Positions 11,051-24,595 of a stretch of 64,000 nucleotides of DNA are shown here, one piece after another. The position numbers and the translations under genes were made by a program. The first letter of the stretch is position 1. Each line of letters begins with the position of its first letter. This DNA comes from Engraulis encrasicolus (lineage: Eukaryota > Chordata > Actinopteri > Clupeiformes > Engraulidae): positions 660,118-724,117 of the forward strand of contig NW_026945731.1 of NCBI RefSeq assembly GCF_034702125.1, read 5' to 3'. The notes under the pieces are model-generated. The model had not been told where the DNA came from. It saw nothing but the letters and a program-made list of their open reading frames with translations, and searched no databases.

Positions 11051-12536
11051 TCAGCTAAACTGTGTGGGTGTGTGTAGTATTAAAAGCTGAGGAGAAGTCA
11101 GCAAAAAGGACACAAGCATGTGTCTTAGAACCTTCCAGATGCATATAGAGATAATCCAACAGTGTGACAATTGCATCGTCTGTTCCTCTGTCATGCCTAT
11201 AAGCGAATTGGAGTGGATCAAGGGTCTGCTGGCCTGGCAAGAGTTGATGATGTGAGTCTTGACAATCCTCTCAAATGATTTGACTACAAGTGAGGTGAGG
11301 GGAATGGGCCTATAGTCCTTAGGGGTTGATGGATGAGGGACTTTGGGAAGGGGGGCCACGTGTGACTTTTTCCAAATGCGTGGGACCACTTGAGTATCCA
11401 ATGAGTGTTGGAAAAGGGAGCAGAAGACCCCACTCAATTGGGCTGCACAGTATCTCAGCACCTTGCCTCCTATGTTGTCAGGCCCAGGACTCTTCCGGAT
11501 GTTGGTCTTCTCAAACACCCGCCGCACTGTGTCCTCCTTAATGGTGAATATCTCCACAGTCCCATTGTCCTGTAACTCCTCCTGTTGCCAAATAGAATCA
11601 CCATCTTTGGCCACATGTTCATAGCGGGTGAAAAAATCATTCAAGTCATTGGCCAACTGATACTGAGCTCTATCATCTATTTGTTGTTCTGCGCTTTTGC
11701 TTGATTTGTATGGGGCATTTGCCATCAACTTAATGCCCACCCATGCAGACCGCGAATCTCCAGCCATTAAAGTCTCTTGTACCTTGTCTCTATACTGGCA
11801 TTTAGCTTTGTAGATCTCCTTATTGACTTTCCTTTGTACCTCTTTCATGTCCTGTCTGCTTCCCACAGCAAATATTCTCTTTTTCTCATTTAATACCCCC
11901 TTCAACTCTTTTGTGACCCAGGGTTTATTGTTTGGGTACACCCTGCTGGTCTTTTTGGGAATCACTGTCTCCACACAAAAGTCTATGTAACCTGAAATGA
12001 CCTCGGTCATCTCATGCAGGTCGGCAGAGGAGTTTTCAAAGGTGCTCCATGTTGTTGACTCAAAGCACCCTCTCAGGGTCTCCACACTGTCCTCCTGCCA
12101 CACCTGAGTCTGCTTAACAGTAGGTTTAACTCGTTTTAGAACCTGCTTATAAGTGGGTCTCAACAGGATAGTGTTGTGGTCTGAATTACCCAGGGGTGCT
12201 TTTGCACAGGATGAATATGCCTTGGGAATGGATCCATAGCACAAGTCTATGACCTTATTATTTCTTGTTGGGCATGTGACATACTGGGAGTAAGTGGGCA
12301 GCGCACGTTTGAGTGTACAGTTATTAAAGTCGCCCAATACAAACTTGGGTGCATCAGGGGAAATTTCGTCAAACTCCTGAGTGATGTTGTAGATCACCTC
12401 GGCTGCTTTGTCTGCATTAGCTTTTGGGTGAACACAATAGTCAAAAATATTTGTGGAAATTCACGAGGTAGATACGACGGTCGGAGGGACAGGGACAGAA
12501 GTTCAATATCCGGGGTGCATATTTTTTCCTCACCAC
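11051..12536 (-). pseudogene. LINE ORF2 middle: endonuclease end and RT start
   Basis: After CTPDIELLSLSLR a frameshift near 12420 moves the reading into the long frame from 12397. That frame holds FVLGDFNNC (the GDFN motif) and LGNSDHNTILL (the SDH motif), which complete the AP endonuclease. It then reads into reverse transcriptase, with KSPGPDNIGGKVL, HVAPLPKVPHPSTPKDYRPI and SFERIVKTHI. A second frameshift near 11210-11240 moves it into FAYRHDRGTDDAIV and ACVLFADFSSAFNT, which is motif A with its catalytic Asp. Motif A sits just before the 9599-10988 insertion. Two frameshifts plus the insertion make it inactive. Confidence 0.85.
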
Positions 12537-14384
12537 ACACTCTAAGAAAATTTCCCTGCAAAATAACGGCAGTTACTGGCAATTATATTTACCTGTAATT
12601 CTACTGTTATTTCACACCAACAATCAAATACAGCTCATTGCTGTTTAATGTATCACAGTATATAACATTTTTTCAGCAGCAATTGAACTGTTAAATAACA
12701 GTACTCTACAGAACGTTCACAGTATTAGTATTGTTAAACTAAAAGTGCTCTACAATATTTATGCAGTAGTATGAGTAAAATAACAGTACATTTCAGTTAA
12801 AAAGTTGAATTGTACTGTGTGATGACAGGCAAATACTGGGTCATAGTTGTATTCATGAATATGGCCATGGCAACTTCCCACCCCACCCATCATTCTCCAT
12901 AACTGTGGTACCCTGGCCATGTTACCACCCCATCCTCCCATCGTTCACCATGACTGGAGTGCCTTGAGCATGATATTATGGCGCTATGCTGTATTGAGAA
13001 AATGGTTTGCGGTGGTCCTTTGAAAGTGTGGGCATGAATAAAATTTCAGAGTACGCAGTGCTATGTTACAATGATAGTGTGCAAGGTGGGCTTTTTACTG
13101 TATCTCTTGATGAGCCAATGATGAATATAGCATTGGTCAGTCTTTAAAAAATTATTTTGCACCAAGTAGCACAGCAAACAAGCAACACTACAAGCTAGCT
13201 CTCAAAGCAATGCCTAATTTGCAGCAGGCACATTATATGCAACAATGCCACAAATGATGCCACATACAGCAGGCTTTCACAAAGAGGAAAGTGTGCAAGC
13301 ATGTAGGCAAGCTTGTAGGTAAGCTTGTAGGCAAACAAGTGCTATGCTGTGCCATGCAGGCCAGCCAGCAGGCAGGCAAGCAACTGAAGTGTGTAGTCTG
13401 TAGTCCAGATTTATATACAGGTGCAAGAGTACCATGTGACCAGAGTCATCAGGCCCTTGGCAGGTGACGCCCGTAATTGAATAATGGCATAACAGCCCTA
13501 CTCAGGTGAGGCCAGGCACTGATTAGCAGATTGGTTTAGATGGGGCTGCTTGTTGCAAGAGTGTTACAAGTTCTTAAAATGTTTCAGCCATTCACACTTT
13601 CATCACTATCAAAATGCATGTGCTACTCACACTTTGCTGCATCAAGCACTTTTTAAGTATTGTAGTTTCCTTAGAAATTGTTTCATCATGCTTTATGGTA
13701 TCAGATAATCTTTAACCAGTCAGAATGACTTCAGTTCTTCAGGTGGTATTGAAGTTTGATGGTGATCACGGACAAGTGGAGGATGAATGGGTTTCAATGG
13801 TGCTGCCTAAAATAACTTATTTTCTAGAGATGCACCGGATCCGGTTCCGGTTCCGGATCCGTCAGGATAATAGAGTTTTTCACAGGATCTGGGTCCGGCA
13901 GGATCTTAAGCAGTGGATCCGGTATCCGGCATGTTACCTAAAAATCAGGGTCTGGTGCATGTCTAGCCTAGGCTTTTCAGTCTTTCAAAACCCCAATCAC
14001 TGCATGGAGTGAAATCCCTTTGGAAGCGGCTATTGCAGGCAGTGTGGCAATAAGCCAATGAGTCTAAAAAATTGTTTGCGCCAACGTAATAAAAAGGGCC
14101 CACGTGTGCGAGTAGACTATATGTTTCAACCCTTTTGTAGGATCCGGTTCCGGATCTGGCAGGATCTTAAGCAGTGGATCTGGTATCCGGCAGGATCCTA
14201 AAAATCAGGATCCGGTGCATCTCTAGTTTTTTCCACAACGGCGAATACTGCTATTGTGCAGTACTTACTGTTTATGCTAGATATGTGACTCAAAGTAATA
14301 TTTTCACAGTAGTTGTCTGTTTTTTCGAAAAACAGTAGGATGCTGTTGCAGAATTGCCGTAAATAAACAGCTTTTTGTTACAGT
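12537..14384 (+). mobile_element. TIR element 2 inserted in the LINE
   Basis: It interrupts the endonuclease reading between WCR and VCGEEK. The ends are related inverted repeats (ACTCTAAGAAAA on the left; ACTGTAACAAAA on the complement of the right) and both lead within 30 bp to a conserved ACGGC. The interior has the shared core at about 13400-13560 and a CACCATGACTGGAGTGCC motif near 12945. A hAT-like MITE sits at 13825-14225. A target duplication is not clear. Confidence 0.65.
13825..14225. mobile_element. hAT-like MITE nested in element 2
   Basis: The ends are TAGAGATGCACCGGATCCGG and its complement finishing GGTGCATCTCTA, the typical hAT-type terminus. The flanking 8-mers TTATTTTC and GTTTTTTC agree at 6 of 8 positions. 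The interior repeats GGATCCGG/GGTTCCGG and GGATCTTAAGCAGTGGATC blocks on both sides. No transposase is present. Confidence 0.75.
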
Positions 14385-14386
14385 GC

Positions 14387-14920
14387 AGTTGTCCTGCACC
14401 ATCGGTCATTTATCATAAGACACACCCCTCCTCCTTGCTCCTTGCCCGTGGTCTCAGCGCAGCGGTCCAGTCGTGTGATTGAAAACCCCTCTGGACAGAC
14501 CTCCGAGTCTGGCACAGCATGATTCAGCCAGGTTTCGGTGAAGGCTAGCACGCAGGCCTCCCGGTATTCGTACAAGTAGCGAGTGTTTGCTCGCAACTCG
14601 TCCGCTTTCCTCTTGAGCGAACGTACGTTTGCTAAGATGATTGTGGGAAGGGGCACTTTTGATTTCCTACTTCTGAGTTTTAAGCACGTTCCTCCTCGCT
14701 TCCCACGTTTTCTCTTCTGTCCAGCTCTACTACTGGTGCTGTGCCTTGTAATCTCCGCAGGTATTGTATCCGATATCCAGTCGTACGTGCGATCACGAAG
14801 TTGCAAGAGAAAGTCCTTATTATAGCGTATGTGTTCCCCAGATTCGCCGGCTGGTTTGCTTGCTGAGAACACAACCGCGGCGACTAACAATAATAAAACG
14901 AATGTCCATAAACGGCTCAT
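14387..14920 (-). pseudogene. LINE ORF2 5' part: endonuclease N-terminus
   Basis: The frame opens with ATG at 14920 and starts with a strongly hydrophobic segment (MSRLWTFVLLLLVAAVVFSA) that resembles a signal peptide, unusual for a LINE protein. A basic stretch (GQKRKRGKRGG) follows. Then comes the AP-endonuclease start, with ANVRSLKRKADEL (metal-site Asn) and AFTETWLNH (catalytic Glu). It ends at GGGVCLMINDRWCR, where the 12537-14384 element interrupts it. The reading resumes beyond that element with VCGEEKICTPDIELLSLSLR. A single continuous gene is no longer possible. Confidence 0.8.
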
Positions 14921-15105
14921 GGTGGCCTGCAATGACCGTGGTCGAACTTATTTACGTTATTTTCAATTTAACTCACGTAGGACAAAACAAACAAACATGT
15001 AACACTCCGCCAAACAAACAAACTGTGCTGCAGGTCGCCACTGTGCGGCGCCCCGCCTGTAAAAATGGCCTAAACTGCAGTGGCCATGGGATTCTGCTTC
15101 GGTCC

Positions 15106-15330
15106 AGATAACTTGATTTTAGCTTTTTTTGTCTTTGTTCAAAATGTCAAACATATTTTCCTTATGATAAATACAATGATTAGGTATTTAAATTATGTGC
15201 CACACTCCCTTTCCTCATTTCCTCTCTGCAGGACAATCACAGAAGACATGTAGTTCTGAACAACCGCTGAGGACACGCGAGGACCCTGCATTCTTTTGAA
15301 GCCATGACACGTAGCCATGGCAACGCCTGT
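15106..15330. other. No feature seen between LINE and minisatellite
   Basis: AT-rich DNA with the palindromic scrap CCATGACACGTAGCCATGG near 15302. Nothing coding is visible. Confidence 0.4.
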
Positions 15331-15336
15331 AAGGGT

Positions 15337-15660
15337 ACTAATGACCCAGTGTGGTGATCAGCTGATTTTGGTTACTAATGACCCAGTGTAGTGATCAGCT
15401 GATGTTGGGTACTGATGACCCAGTGTAATGATCAGCTGATATTGGTTACTAATGACCCAGTGTAGTGATCAGCTGATGTTGGGTACTGATGACCCAGTGT
15501 AATGATCAGCTGATGTTGGGTACTGATGACTCAGTGTAATGATCAGCTGATGCTGTAAGGGTCCTAATGACCCAATGTGGTGATCAGCTGATGTTGGGTA
15601 ATAATGACCCAGTGTAGTGATCTACTGATGTTGGGTAATAATGACCCAGTGACCCCCTCT
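15337..15660. repeat. 37 bp minisatellite
   Basis: About nine units of 37 bp are built on ACTAATGACCCAGTGTAGTG and ATCAGCTGATGTTGG. The starts at 15341, 15378 and 15415 show the period. The embedded TGATCAGCTGAT is nearly palindromic. Confidence 0.9.
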
Positions 15661-16284
15661 CAGCTGCCTGTTTTTCAAGGCCAACGGCTTCCCTGATGCC
15701 CCTTGGTGGGCTGTAGAGCCCCCTTTGAGAAACACTACTATAGCTGAACAATGACAATACCTCCAGATGGAAATAGCAAAGAATAGACAAAAAGTAAAGC
15801 TATTATGTGCAGCCCATTATGGTGTTCCCATTGAATGATCCTTCAACTCTCAGTGTAATTACAGAAGAAATGGCAGCTCTCAAGACCCAAACACTTTCAT
15901 TTGGAGCCTGAGTGCCTCCTCCTTTTTGTTCCCCTGCTCACTCAGTCAGTGTCTCGTAATAGCAGTCTCACAAAATAAAACTCTCTTGTTCTGTTGATGA
16001 CAGCTGAGAGAAAGTTGTCCAATTTTGTGTAATTGTGCAATTTGGAAACATCCACACCTGCAGTCATTTGCCTATTGTGAGTGAGAAAACACTCACTCCC
16101 TCAACCAGTTCTCACAGACTCCCTGGAAACTCCTTTCAACACGCTTGCTCACTAAATCACTCCCCTGCTCACTTGCTAACTCACACACTAACTTGCTATC
16201 TCACATGCTGAACAGTCCTTTCAAAACACTTACTAACTAAATCACTCACCCGCTAACTCACACTCACACAGACTGACTTATTCA

Positions 16285-16285
<1 letters not shown>
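15661..16285. other. No gene seen
   Basis: The segment 15690-15735 resembles the generic GAGAAACACTA repeat ends of hAT-like MITEs. The segment 16110-16270 is rich in CTCACT/CTAACT short repeats. No coding signal is visible. Confidence 0.4.

Positions 16286-16375
<90 letters not shown>
16286..16375. repeat. (CT)n microsatellite
   Basis: An uninterrupted (CT)n of about 80 bp ends in a short CACACACA. Confidence 0.95.
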
Positions 16376-16376
<1 letters not shown>

Positions 16377-16509
16377 TTTGGGTGGGGTGCAGGAGGTGGA
16401 AGTGGGCGCAATGGGGAGGGGTGCACAGTGGGGGGTGGCTGGCTGCTGAAGGCTCTCTCTCCACACCGCTAAAGAGGCCTCAGGCTCAGCATTCGCATGG
16501 CTAGCGTAC

Positions 16510-16880
16510 TGGCTAGCCTACTGTCCACTCCTGATGGCCTTGCCCAGTATAAGCCAGTATAGCCTACTGTCCACTCCTGACAGCCTTGCCAGTATAGCCT
16601 ATTGTCCACTCCTGACAGCCTTGCCAGTATAGCCTATTGTCCACTCCTGACAGCCTTGCCCAGTAGACGCCAGTATAGCCTATTGTCCACTCCTGACAGC
16701 CTTGCCCAGTATAAGCCAGTATAGCCTACTGTCCACTCCTGATGGCCTTGCCCAGTATAAGCCAGTATAGCCTACTGTCCACTCCTGATAGCCTTGCCCA
16801 GTATAAGCCAGTATAGCCTATTGTCCACTCCTGATAGCCTTGCCCAGTATAAGCCAGTATCCATTGACATAGCCTACACT
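16510..16880. repeat. 46 bp minisatellite
   Basis: About eight units start TAGCCTACTGTCCACTCCTG and end CCTTGCCCAGTATAAGCCAG. Some units lack the 6 bp after GCC, giving a 40 bp variant. Confidence 0.9.
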
Positions 16881-16929
16881 CCTGCTACACTTCCTCCACT
16901 CCTCACTCCGCATACCTGACTTGCCTCCT

Positions 16930-18710
<1,781 letters not shown>

Positions 18711-19535
18711 AAATGGCACCAGAGGAGAGGGAGATGAGGAGGAGGAGAAGGAGGAGGAGGAGCGAGGGACAGGAGAAAAGGGAGAGGGGAAGGGGAGTGG
18801 AGAGGAAGGAGAGGGGTAAGAGATGGAAAGGAGAAGAGGGAGAGAGGAGCGATGGAGAGGAGAGAAGGGAGAGGGGAGGAGGAGCGAGGGAGAGGAGAAA
18901 AGGGAGATGGGAGGAGGACCGAGGGAGAGGAGAAGGGGATGGAATGGGGAAGGGGAGTAGAGAGGAAGGAGAGAGGAGGAGCGATGGTGAGTAGAAGGGG
19001 GTGGAAGGGGGAAGGGGAGTGGAGAGGAAGGAGAGGGGTAAGAGATGGAAAGGAGAAGAGGGAGAGAGGAGCGATGGAGATGAGCAGGGGATGGAAAGGC
19101 AAGTATAGAGAGGAGTGGAGGGGGAGAAGGAGGAGACGGAGAGGGGAGCGAGATAGATGAGCGATGGATGGAAAGGAGAAGAGAGAGAGAGTAGTTGAGG
19201 GGAGAGGGACTGGATGAGAGAGGAGAAAAGAGGGAGTGGAGTGGGGAGGAGGGAGAGGAGCAAGGGATGGACCGAAAAAGATGAAGAGGGGAGCAGAGAG
19301 GGGGGTGAGGGAAAGGAAAGAAGGAGCCTCAGTAGGGGGATAGGTGGGGAGGGAGGGATGCGAGGGAGTTGGGAGGAAAGAGGAGAAGAGAAGTGAGGGA
19401 GTTGGGAAGAAAGAGGAGGAACAGGAAGAGGGGAGGAAAGAGGAGGAGGCACAGGAAGAGGGGAGGAAAGAGGAGGAGGCACAGGAAGAGGGGAGGAAAG
19501 AGGAGGAGGCACAGGAAGAGGGGAGGAAAGTGTGA
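18711..19535. repeat. Homopurine tract with 30 bp minisatellite end
   Basis: More than 800 bp of almost pure A/G on the plus strand, built from AGGAGAGGGAG-type units. The segment 19430-19535 has about four 30 bp units of AGGAGGCACAGGAAGAGGGG. The long frames on both strands (Arg/Glu/Gly-rich on plus, Ser/Leu/Pro-rich on minus) are composition artefacts. Confidence 0.9.
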
Positions 19536-19663
19536 GGCCATGCCTCCATAACAGCAGCAGCAGCAGCAGCACGGAGGCAGATAGCTGGAGGCCAGACACA
19601 GCTCATTATCTATCTCTCCGTATCTGAGAACAAGGGGCCACGATAACAATGGGCTGCAATGTC

Positions 19664-19775
19664 TCACCTATAGCCCTTTGGATATCCGACCGCCTGCAGT
19701 TCACCTATAGCCCTTTGGATATCCGACCGCCTGCAGTTCACCTATAGCCCCTTTGGATATCCGACAGCCAGGTGT
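19664..19775. repeat. 38 bp tandem repeat, three copies
   Basis: CACCTATAGCCCTTTGGATA followed by TCCGACCGCCTGCAGTT is repeated at 19664, 19702 and 19739. The last copy has an extra C and diverges at its end. Confidence 0.9.
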
Positions 19776-20836
19776 GTCATCTGACATTTACAAAATAACA
19801 AACAAGGCAACAAATAAATCACGGTTGCATCAGTCTAGTGATTGTAATTAAGACGGGAGAAACAAGAGAGTGAGGATTTTCTGTTTCTTGCGTAAAATCA
19901 TTAAATTCAGTTCAGTCAGTATATTTATTTATATATAACACCATTAAAAATTAAAACGTCTCAAGGCACTTTCTACACTCCAAGGCCTGAACCCACTCAA
20001 GCACGCATTAATCAGTAATCTTCATTGCAAATATAAACCCAGTAACAACTTTTTAAATCTGTAGTGGAGACATACTGATATGCACAGGGAGTAATCTGCA
20101 GTGGAGACATACTGATATCAGGGAGGTTTCATGTCTCTGGGCAGCAGGCCAGAACATGCCTTTGCTGAAAGCATCAGGTATTCTATCCACAAACATTGTG
20201 AGGGTTTCTGCTCGATAAAGCAAGCTGTCCCCGCCTAAAAGCTTTCACACCTCCCCTCTCTTTAATACGTACCTCCACTCCTTTCATAGATCTTCCATCA
20301 AAGTGATAACCCCTCCACACCCCCTACCACCTCTCTGCCTCCTGCTTCCGAGTGCTATCTTGCCCTATTCATGTACATTACAATTCACATTTCTATTCGC
20401 TTCACTTTCACAAGTCGGCAAGTCCAACCGTATCATTTGCTTTTGTGATCATTATTATCCCATGTGCACACATTCTCCTCCTCCTTCTTTAATCATCACC
20501 TAGCAGCCGTGAGAGACCTGCATATGGTATATAATATGGCCCACTTTCTCAATAGCGAGAGGTCCTCATTTACACTGAATCGAGCCCTGACCTATCTCTG
20601 CTCTGAGCCGGTTATTACTCTGGCTGCACCAGTGAACCATGCTAATGCTAATTGCTATCGGTGATCATTATGTGTCGAGTTAGCCGACACAGCGGTGTGG
20701 TGACTGCAGTGATACACAAGTGAGAAGAGCAAGAGCGCTCCGACTTGGACTCCCGCGCAGATCGTTAAAGCCTAAAGCACTGTCTATTTGCCTGGATCTT
20801 GCTTGTGGCTCACACACGGGCCCCTGGCTGACTTTA

Positions 20837-20870
<34 letters not shown>

Positions 20871-21179
20871 GTCATTGGCTTGTATACTGTCTGAAATGAT
20901 GTCCAGTTGATGTGGTTTGTTGCCGTGGCAGCTGGCATCTCACACACAGTTTGGCTCATGTGTGCCATTGATCTGTGCTAGCCACCCATCCTCCCCCATG
21001 TGTTTCAAAGGTTGCCATGGTTATCTTTGAACGTTGCCGTGCCAGAGTAGAAGCACGTGGCGTGAGATGCTGTCCACTGGACAGAGAGGCAGCCGCCTAC
21101 CTGGATGGCCATGAAATTCTGACTTCCTGAAACTATGTCAACGGCCCACGGTGTGACATGCTGTCCGCTGTACATAGAG
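19776..21179. other. No gene seen; partly conserved-looking DNA
   Basis: The duplicate CTGCAGTGGAGACATACTGATAT lies near 20056 and 20095. (TG)n sits at 20840-20868. The segment 21074-21110 (GACAGAGAGGCAGCCGCC and onwards) is a second copy of the flank into which the next element inserted. No exon was recognised. Confidence 0.4.
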
Positions 21180-23298
21180 TACACAGTAAATTGTGTAGTG
21201 TTAAAATAACACTTAAAGAGTTAAAATTAACACTGTTCTAGTGTCTATTTGGTCCTGCTCCAGATCAGTGTTAAACACTGGTGTTAGATTTATAGTGTTA
21301 AGCTAACACTATAAAGAGTAAAGCAGTTTCGGGGAGCACCCTACTAACATTTTTTAGTTCTAAGCAGGTTCCTGGAACACAAGCCCTTGGTTCCAGTTTA
21401 GTTCTGGGTACGTCCCCAGAGAGTCATGTTTGGTTATTTTTCCGTTCTCACTTGGTTGGCAGGGAAGTTTAATTTTCGTTCCTAGAATGTTATATGTGTA
21501 GTTCCCATTCCGTTCCCTTATTGTTCTCTCACCGTCACTTTATTCCTGTTCATGTCATGTTTGTTCCCTTGCCATTCCCATATGGTTCCCTTAACCTTGT
21601 TGGTTGCATATTTGGTTCCTTAGACATGCTCCTGATGTTCCCCCAACCTTGTTTATTATTGTGAATGTGTTTTGGTCCTGCCCCACTATCTCTCACCATA
21701 GTTGAGGTACCCTGATCATGGTAATTAAGCACCTCCCATCCTCCACCATGACTGAAACACCCTGCGCCTGGCATCAGATTGCCACACTGCTCTCTTAAGA
21801 TAATGTTTAAAATCGCTGAAAATATGTAAAATGTCTATAATTTATACATCAGTCTATGCTGTACTGCACCACAATGTGAGAGAAATGTTTAACTGAGCAT
21901 GTATGAACACAATCTAGTGGGGATTAATACCAAATGTTTCCCTTAATGAAGTTTAAAATATAACCATACCATCTACTTCAAGTGCACAATGGAGCAAGCA
22001 ATGTAACATGTGCTGTTACTGACTAGCTCACAAAGCAAGGCACAAGATGTAGCTAACAAATGCCATAAGCCAAAAGCGCCTTTAGCTTGCTTGCAAACAT
22101 CAAGTGCACAATGGAGCAAACAATGTAACATGTGCTGTTACTGACTAGCTCACAAAGCAAGGCACAAGATGTAGCTAACAAATGCCATAAGCCAAAAGCG
22201 CCTTTAGCTTGCTTGCAAAGCAGGTAAACAAGCGCTATGCTGTGCCATGCTGACCAGCCAGCAGGCAGGCAGGCAGGCAAATATTTAAAGCACTGTGACA
22301 GTCCAGGTTTATATACAGGCTCAAGAGCACCATGTGACCAGATTGATTAGGAGTTTTTCAGGTGCAAGCAATTGAGTCATGATATACCAGCCCTAAGTAA
22401 TTAGGTTTGGCCAGGCGCTGATGGACAGATTGGTTGTGAGGGGCCTGCTTGTTACCGGCAAAGGTGTAACAAGTTCTCAAGTTATTTCTTTCACTCAACA
22501 CATCTTTTGTGTGATGTTGTGTGCACAGCCAAACCTTAGATCAACCCAACCAAGTTGAGTTAAATTAATGAAATGGAATAATAAAAAAAAGATTGTGTAC
22601 ATGATTAAATCTGGAGGAAATACTGTTACTAATATGTAGACGTATATGATTTAATCGGGTGGACAGTCATCATTGCTTATGCTCTGAACAACACAGTATA
22701 AACAAAGTTGGGGGAACATCAGGAGCACGTCTAGGGAACCAGACGTGACCAGACCTATAATGTAACCATCAAGGTTATGGGAACCATATGAGAACGATGA
22801 GGGAACAAACATGAAAAGCAATAAAGGTACGGTGAGAGAACGGCGAGGGAATGGAATGGGAACCACACATATATCGTTCTGGGAAGTTAAATTAAACTTT
22901 CCTGGCAACCCTGTGAGAACCGAAACAGAACCAAAAATGACGTATCCGAAACGTATCCAGAACCGAACCGGAACCAATGGCTGCTTGGTTTTTACTGTAA
23001 CCAAAGGGAACGTTTCTAGGTGGTAGATTTTGGTTTGGTAATAACCCCAACCTTTAGAGAACCAAAAGTCAAACGTTCTCTTTACATTCTCTGTTACTAG
23101 GGCATACAATGGCGCAGACAAACTCCATCACCTCGAGGAGGCGGGGGCTCTCTGGAGTACTTCTAACTCCACACAATTTAACAACTTCATTTGTCACTGA
23201 CACTGGAGAGCATCTCACTCCATTTGGTGTTGGAATTACTCCAATAGTGTTAATAAGCCTTAACACTGCAAAATTAACACTGGCAAATTTACTGTGTA
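21180..23298 (+). mobile_element. TIR element 3 with fold-back arms
   Basis: The ends are TACACAGTAAATT and, on the right, AATTTACTGTGTA, flanked by the direct repeat GAG (21177-21179 and 23299-23301). AGTGTTAA blocks follow each end. The left arm (to about 21700) and right arm (from about 22640) are rich in GGTTCC/GGAACC and partly complementary, for example around 21640 and 22710. The centre holds a 122 bp tandem duplication and the core shared with elements 1 and 2 (about 22290-22460). The nearby paralogous flank at 21074-21110 shows the unoccupied arrangement. No transposase is visible. Confidence 0.75.
21979..22222. repeat. 122 bp tandem duplication
   Basis: CAAGTGCACAATGGAGCAA starts at 21979 and again at 22101. 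The two copies appear nearly identical through CTTTAGCTTGCTTGCAAA. It lies inside TIR element 3. Confidence 0.9.
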
Positions 23299-23489
23299 GA
23301 GGCAGCTGCCTATACCTGGATGGCCCTGCGCTGTGCCATGGAAGTCATAGTTGTGACAACCAGGGTACAGGAACTTGGTTGGTGACACATAGATTCAAAT
23401 AATACAAGGCAGTGGCTTTCTGCTCCCTAGAGACCAACATAAAACCCAGAGAGTAACACAGAAGTAAAAATGAGGGTCAAAAATGTTCC

Positions 23490-23700
23490 AATCCCACTCT
23501 TCCACTTCCTTGAGCAAGGCACCAAACAATTGCTTCAGAGGATGCAAGCTAGTGTGCAGAGAACTGTAAGTTGCTTTGGATAAAAGCGTCAGCTAAGTGT
23601 AATGTAATGTAATGTAATGTAATGTAATCATACATGGCTGAGGTGCCCTTGAGCAAGGCACCTAGCTCCACATTGCTCCAAGGTTCTTATACCTCATATC
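23490..23700 (+). mobile_element. SINE pieces, plus strand
   Basis: The segment 23490-23628 has a weak B-box-like GTTCCAATCCC, CCTTGAGCAAGGCACC, then GTTGCTTTGGATAAAAGCGT and a (TGTAA)n tail at about 23600-23628. This is the same family as 3925-4146 but in the opposite orientation. A further body fragment with GAGGTGCCCTTGAGCAAGGC follows at 23640-23700. Confidence 0.7.
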
Positions 23701-24425
23701 CAAATAACCAAATAACCACACACACACACTGGGATTGAGTTGTACTTAAGGAAATTTGCACATGGCTCATTCAATTCAATCTCTGTGTACAAAAGCACAA
23801 TGGAAAGAAAGAAATGAGCGCAGCCATGAATAGAAGAAAAGAAAAGAAGCATTGGCTAGCGGCACACTGAATACACCCTGCATTTCCAATAAGTGATGAA
23901 GTCTTCTGACCAACAATTACACCATCAATGACTCAACGGTAATGACACGTTTATTGTGGGCTACCGAACTTTTTCCCTGCAAGAGTTTCATTCTTTCGCT
24001 GATTACCAGCAATTGGCTGTGGCATGTTGTATGAGGTATACCAGTTAACGTGGCTGCTAACGTGTTTTAAATGAAGCTATTCTATGGGGGCCACAAAGGA
24101 CCAAATCACTCTGCACAGCGAGGACGGAGGCAGCATGGAACACCACGAGCCACAACAATAAGTCTGGCAACATTTGCCTCTCTACAGGAGAAGCCCGCAA
24201 TTTAACCCAGGGCCTTGATATTTCTCCTCTTTGTACAAAAGAAGAAAGCCATTTTCACAAACCATCACTTGGTCTTCAACTTCAATTCCACTTCAACTTG
24301 GGAGCGTTTTAGGCGTGAAATGATGCTGACGGTGTCGGGTTATGAGCGGGAGGGAGGCTTGTGGCGACAACTTCTTTATTACGAGATCAGCAGGAACTCA
24401 GAAACAGATGTCTCGCTCAGGTGCA
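23701..24425. other. No gene seen
   Basis: Unique-looking DNA without recognisable exons or repeats. Confidence 0.4.
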
Positions 24426-24595
24426 GCCATGTACTCACACTGCCTGGAGTTCAGAGGTGTGTAGCTTATTCAAACGGCCATGTGCACACACTTTCTGGAG
24501 TTTAGAGGTGTGTTACAAGCTTATTCAAACGGCCATGTGCACACACTTTCTGGAGTTAAGAGGTGTGTTATAAGCTTATTCAAACGGCAAGGCTT
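24426..24595. repeat. 55 bp tandem repeat, three copies
   Basis: CTTATTCAAACGGCCATGTG recurs with CAAACGG at 24471, 24526 and 24581. The first unit is slightly shorter and more divergent. Confidence 0.85.

Larger units (their letters stand above)
8593..15105 (-). mobile_element. Degenerate jockey-type LINE, split by two insertions
   Basis: Minus-strand pieces of a single LINE run in order: APE endonuclease start (14920-14387), the rest of the endonuclease and the first half of reverse transcriptase (12536-10989), and the second half of reverse transcriptase with the C-terminus (9598-8899). The 3' end carries a short repeat tail, (TCAAG)n on the minus strand, at 8593-8618, as in CR1/L2/Rex1-like elements. 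Foreign TIR elements occupy 9599-10988 and 12537-14384. The 5' limit near 15105 is a guess. The closest clade (L2, CR1 or Rex1) cannot be decided by eye. Confidence 0.8.

Noticed and set aside
15337..15660. Regular repeats resembling a CRISPR array
   Set aside because: The units are contiguous 37 bp tandem copies without unique spacers, and the host is a vertebrate.
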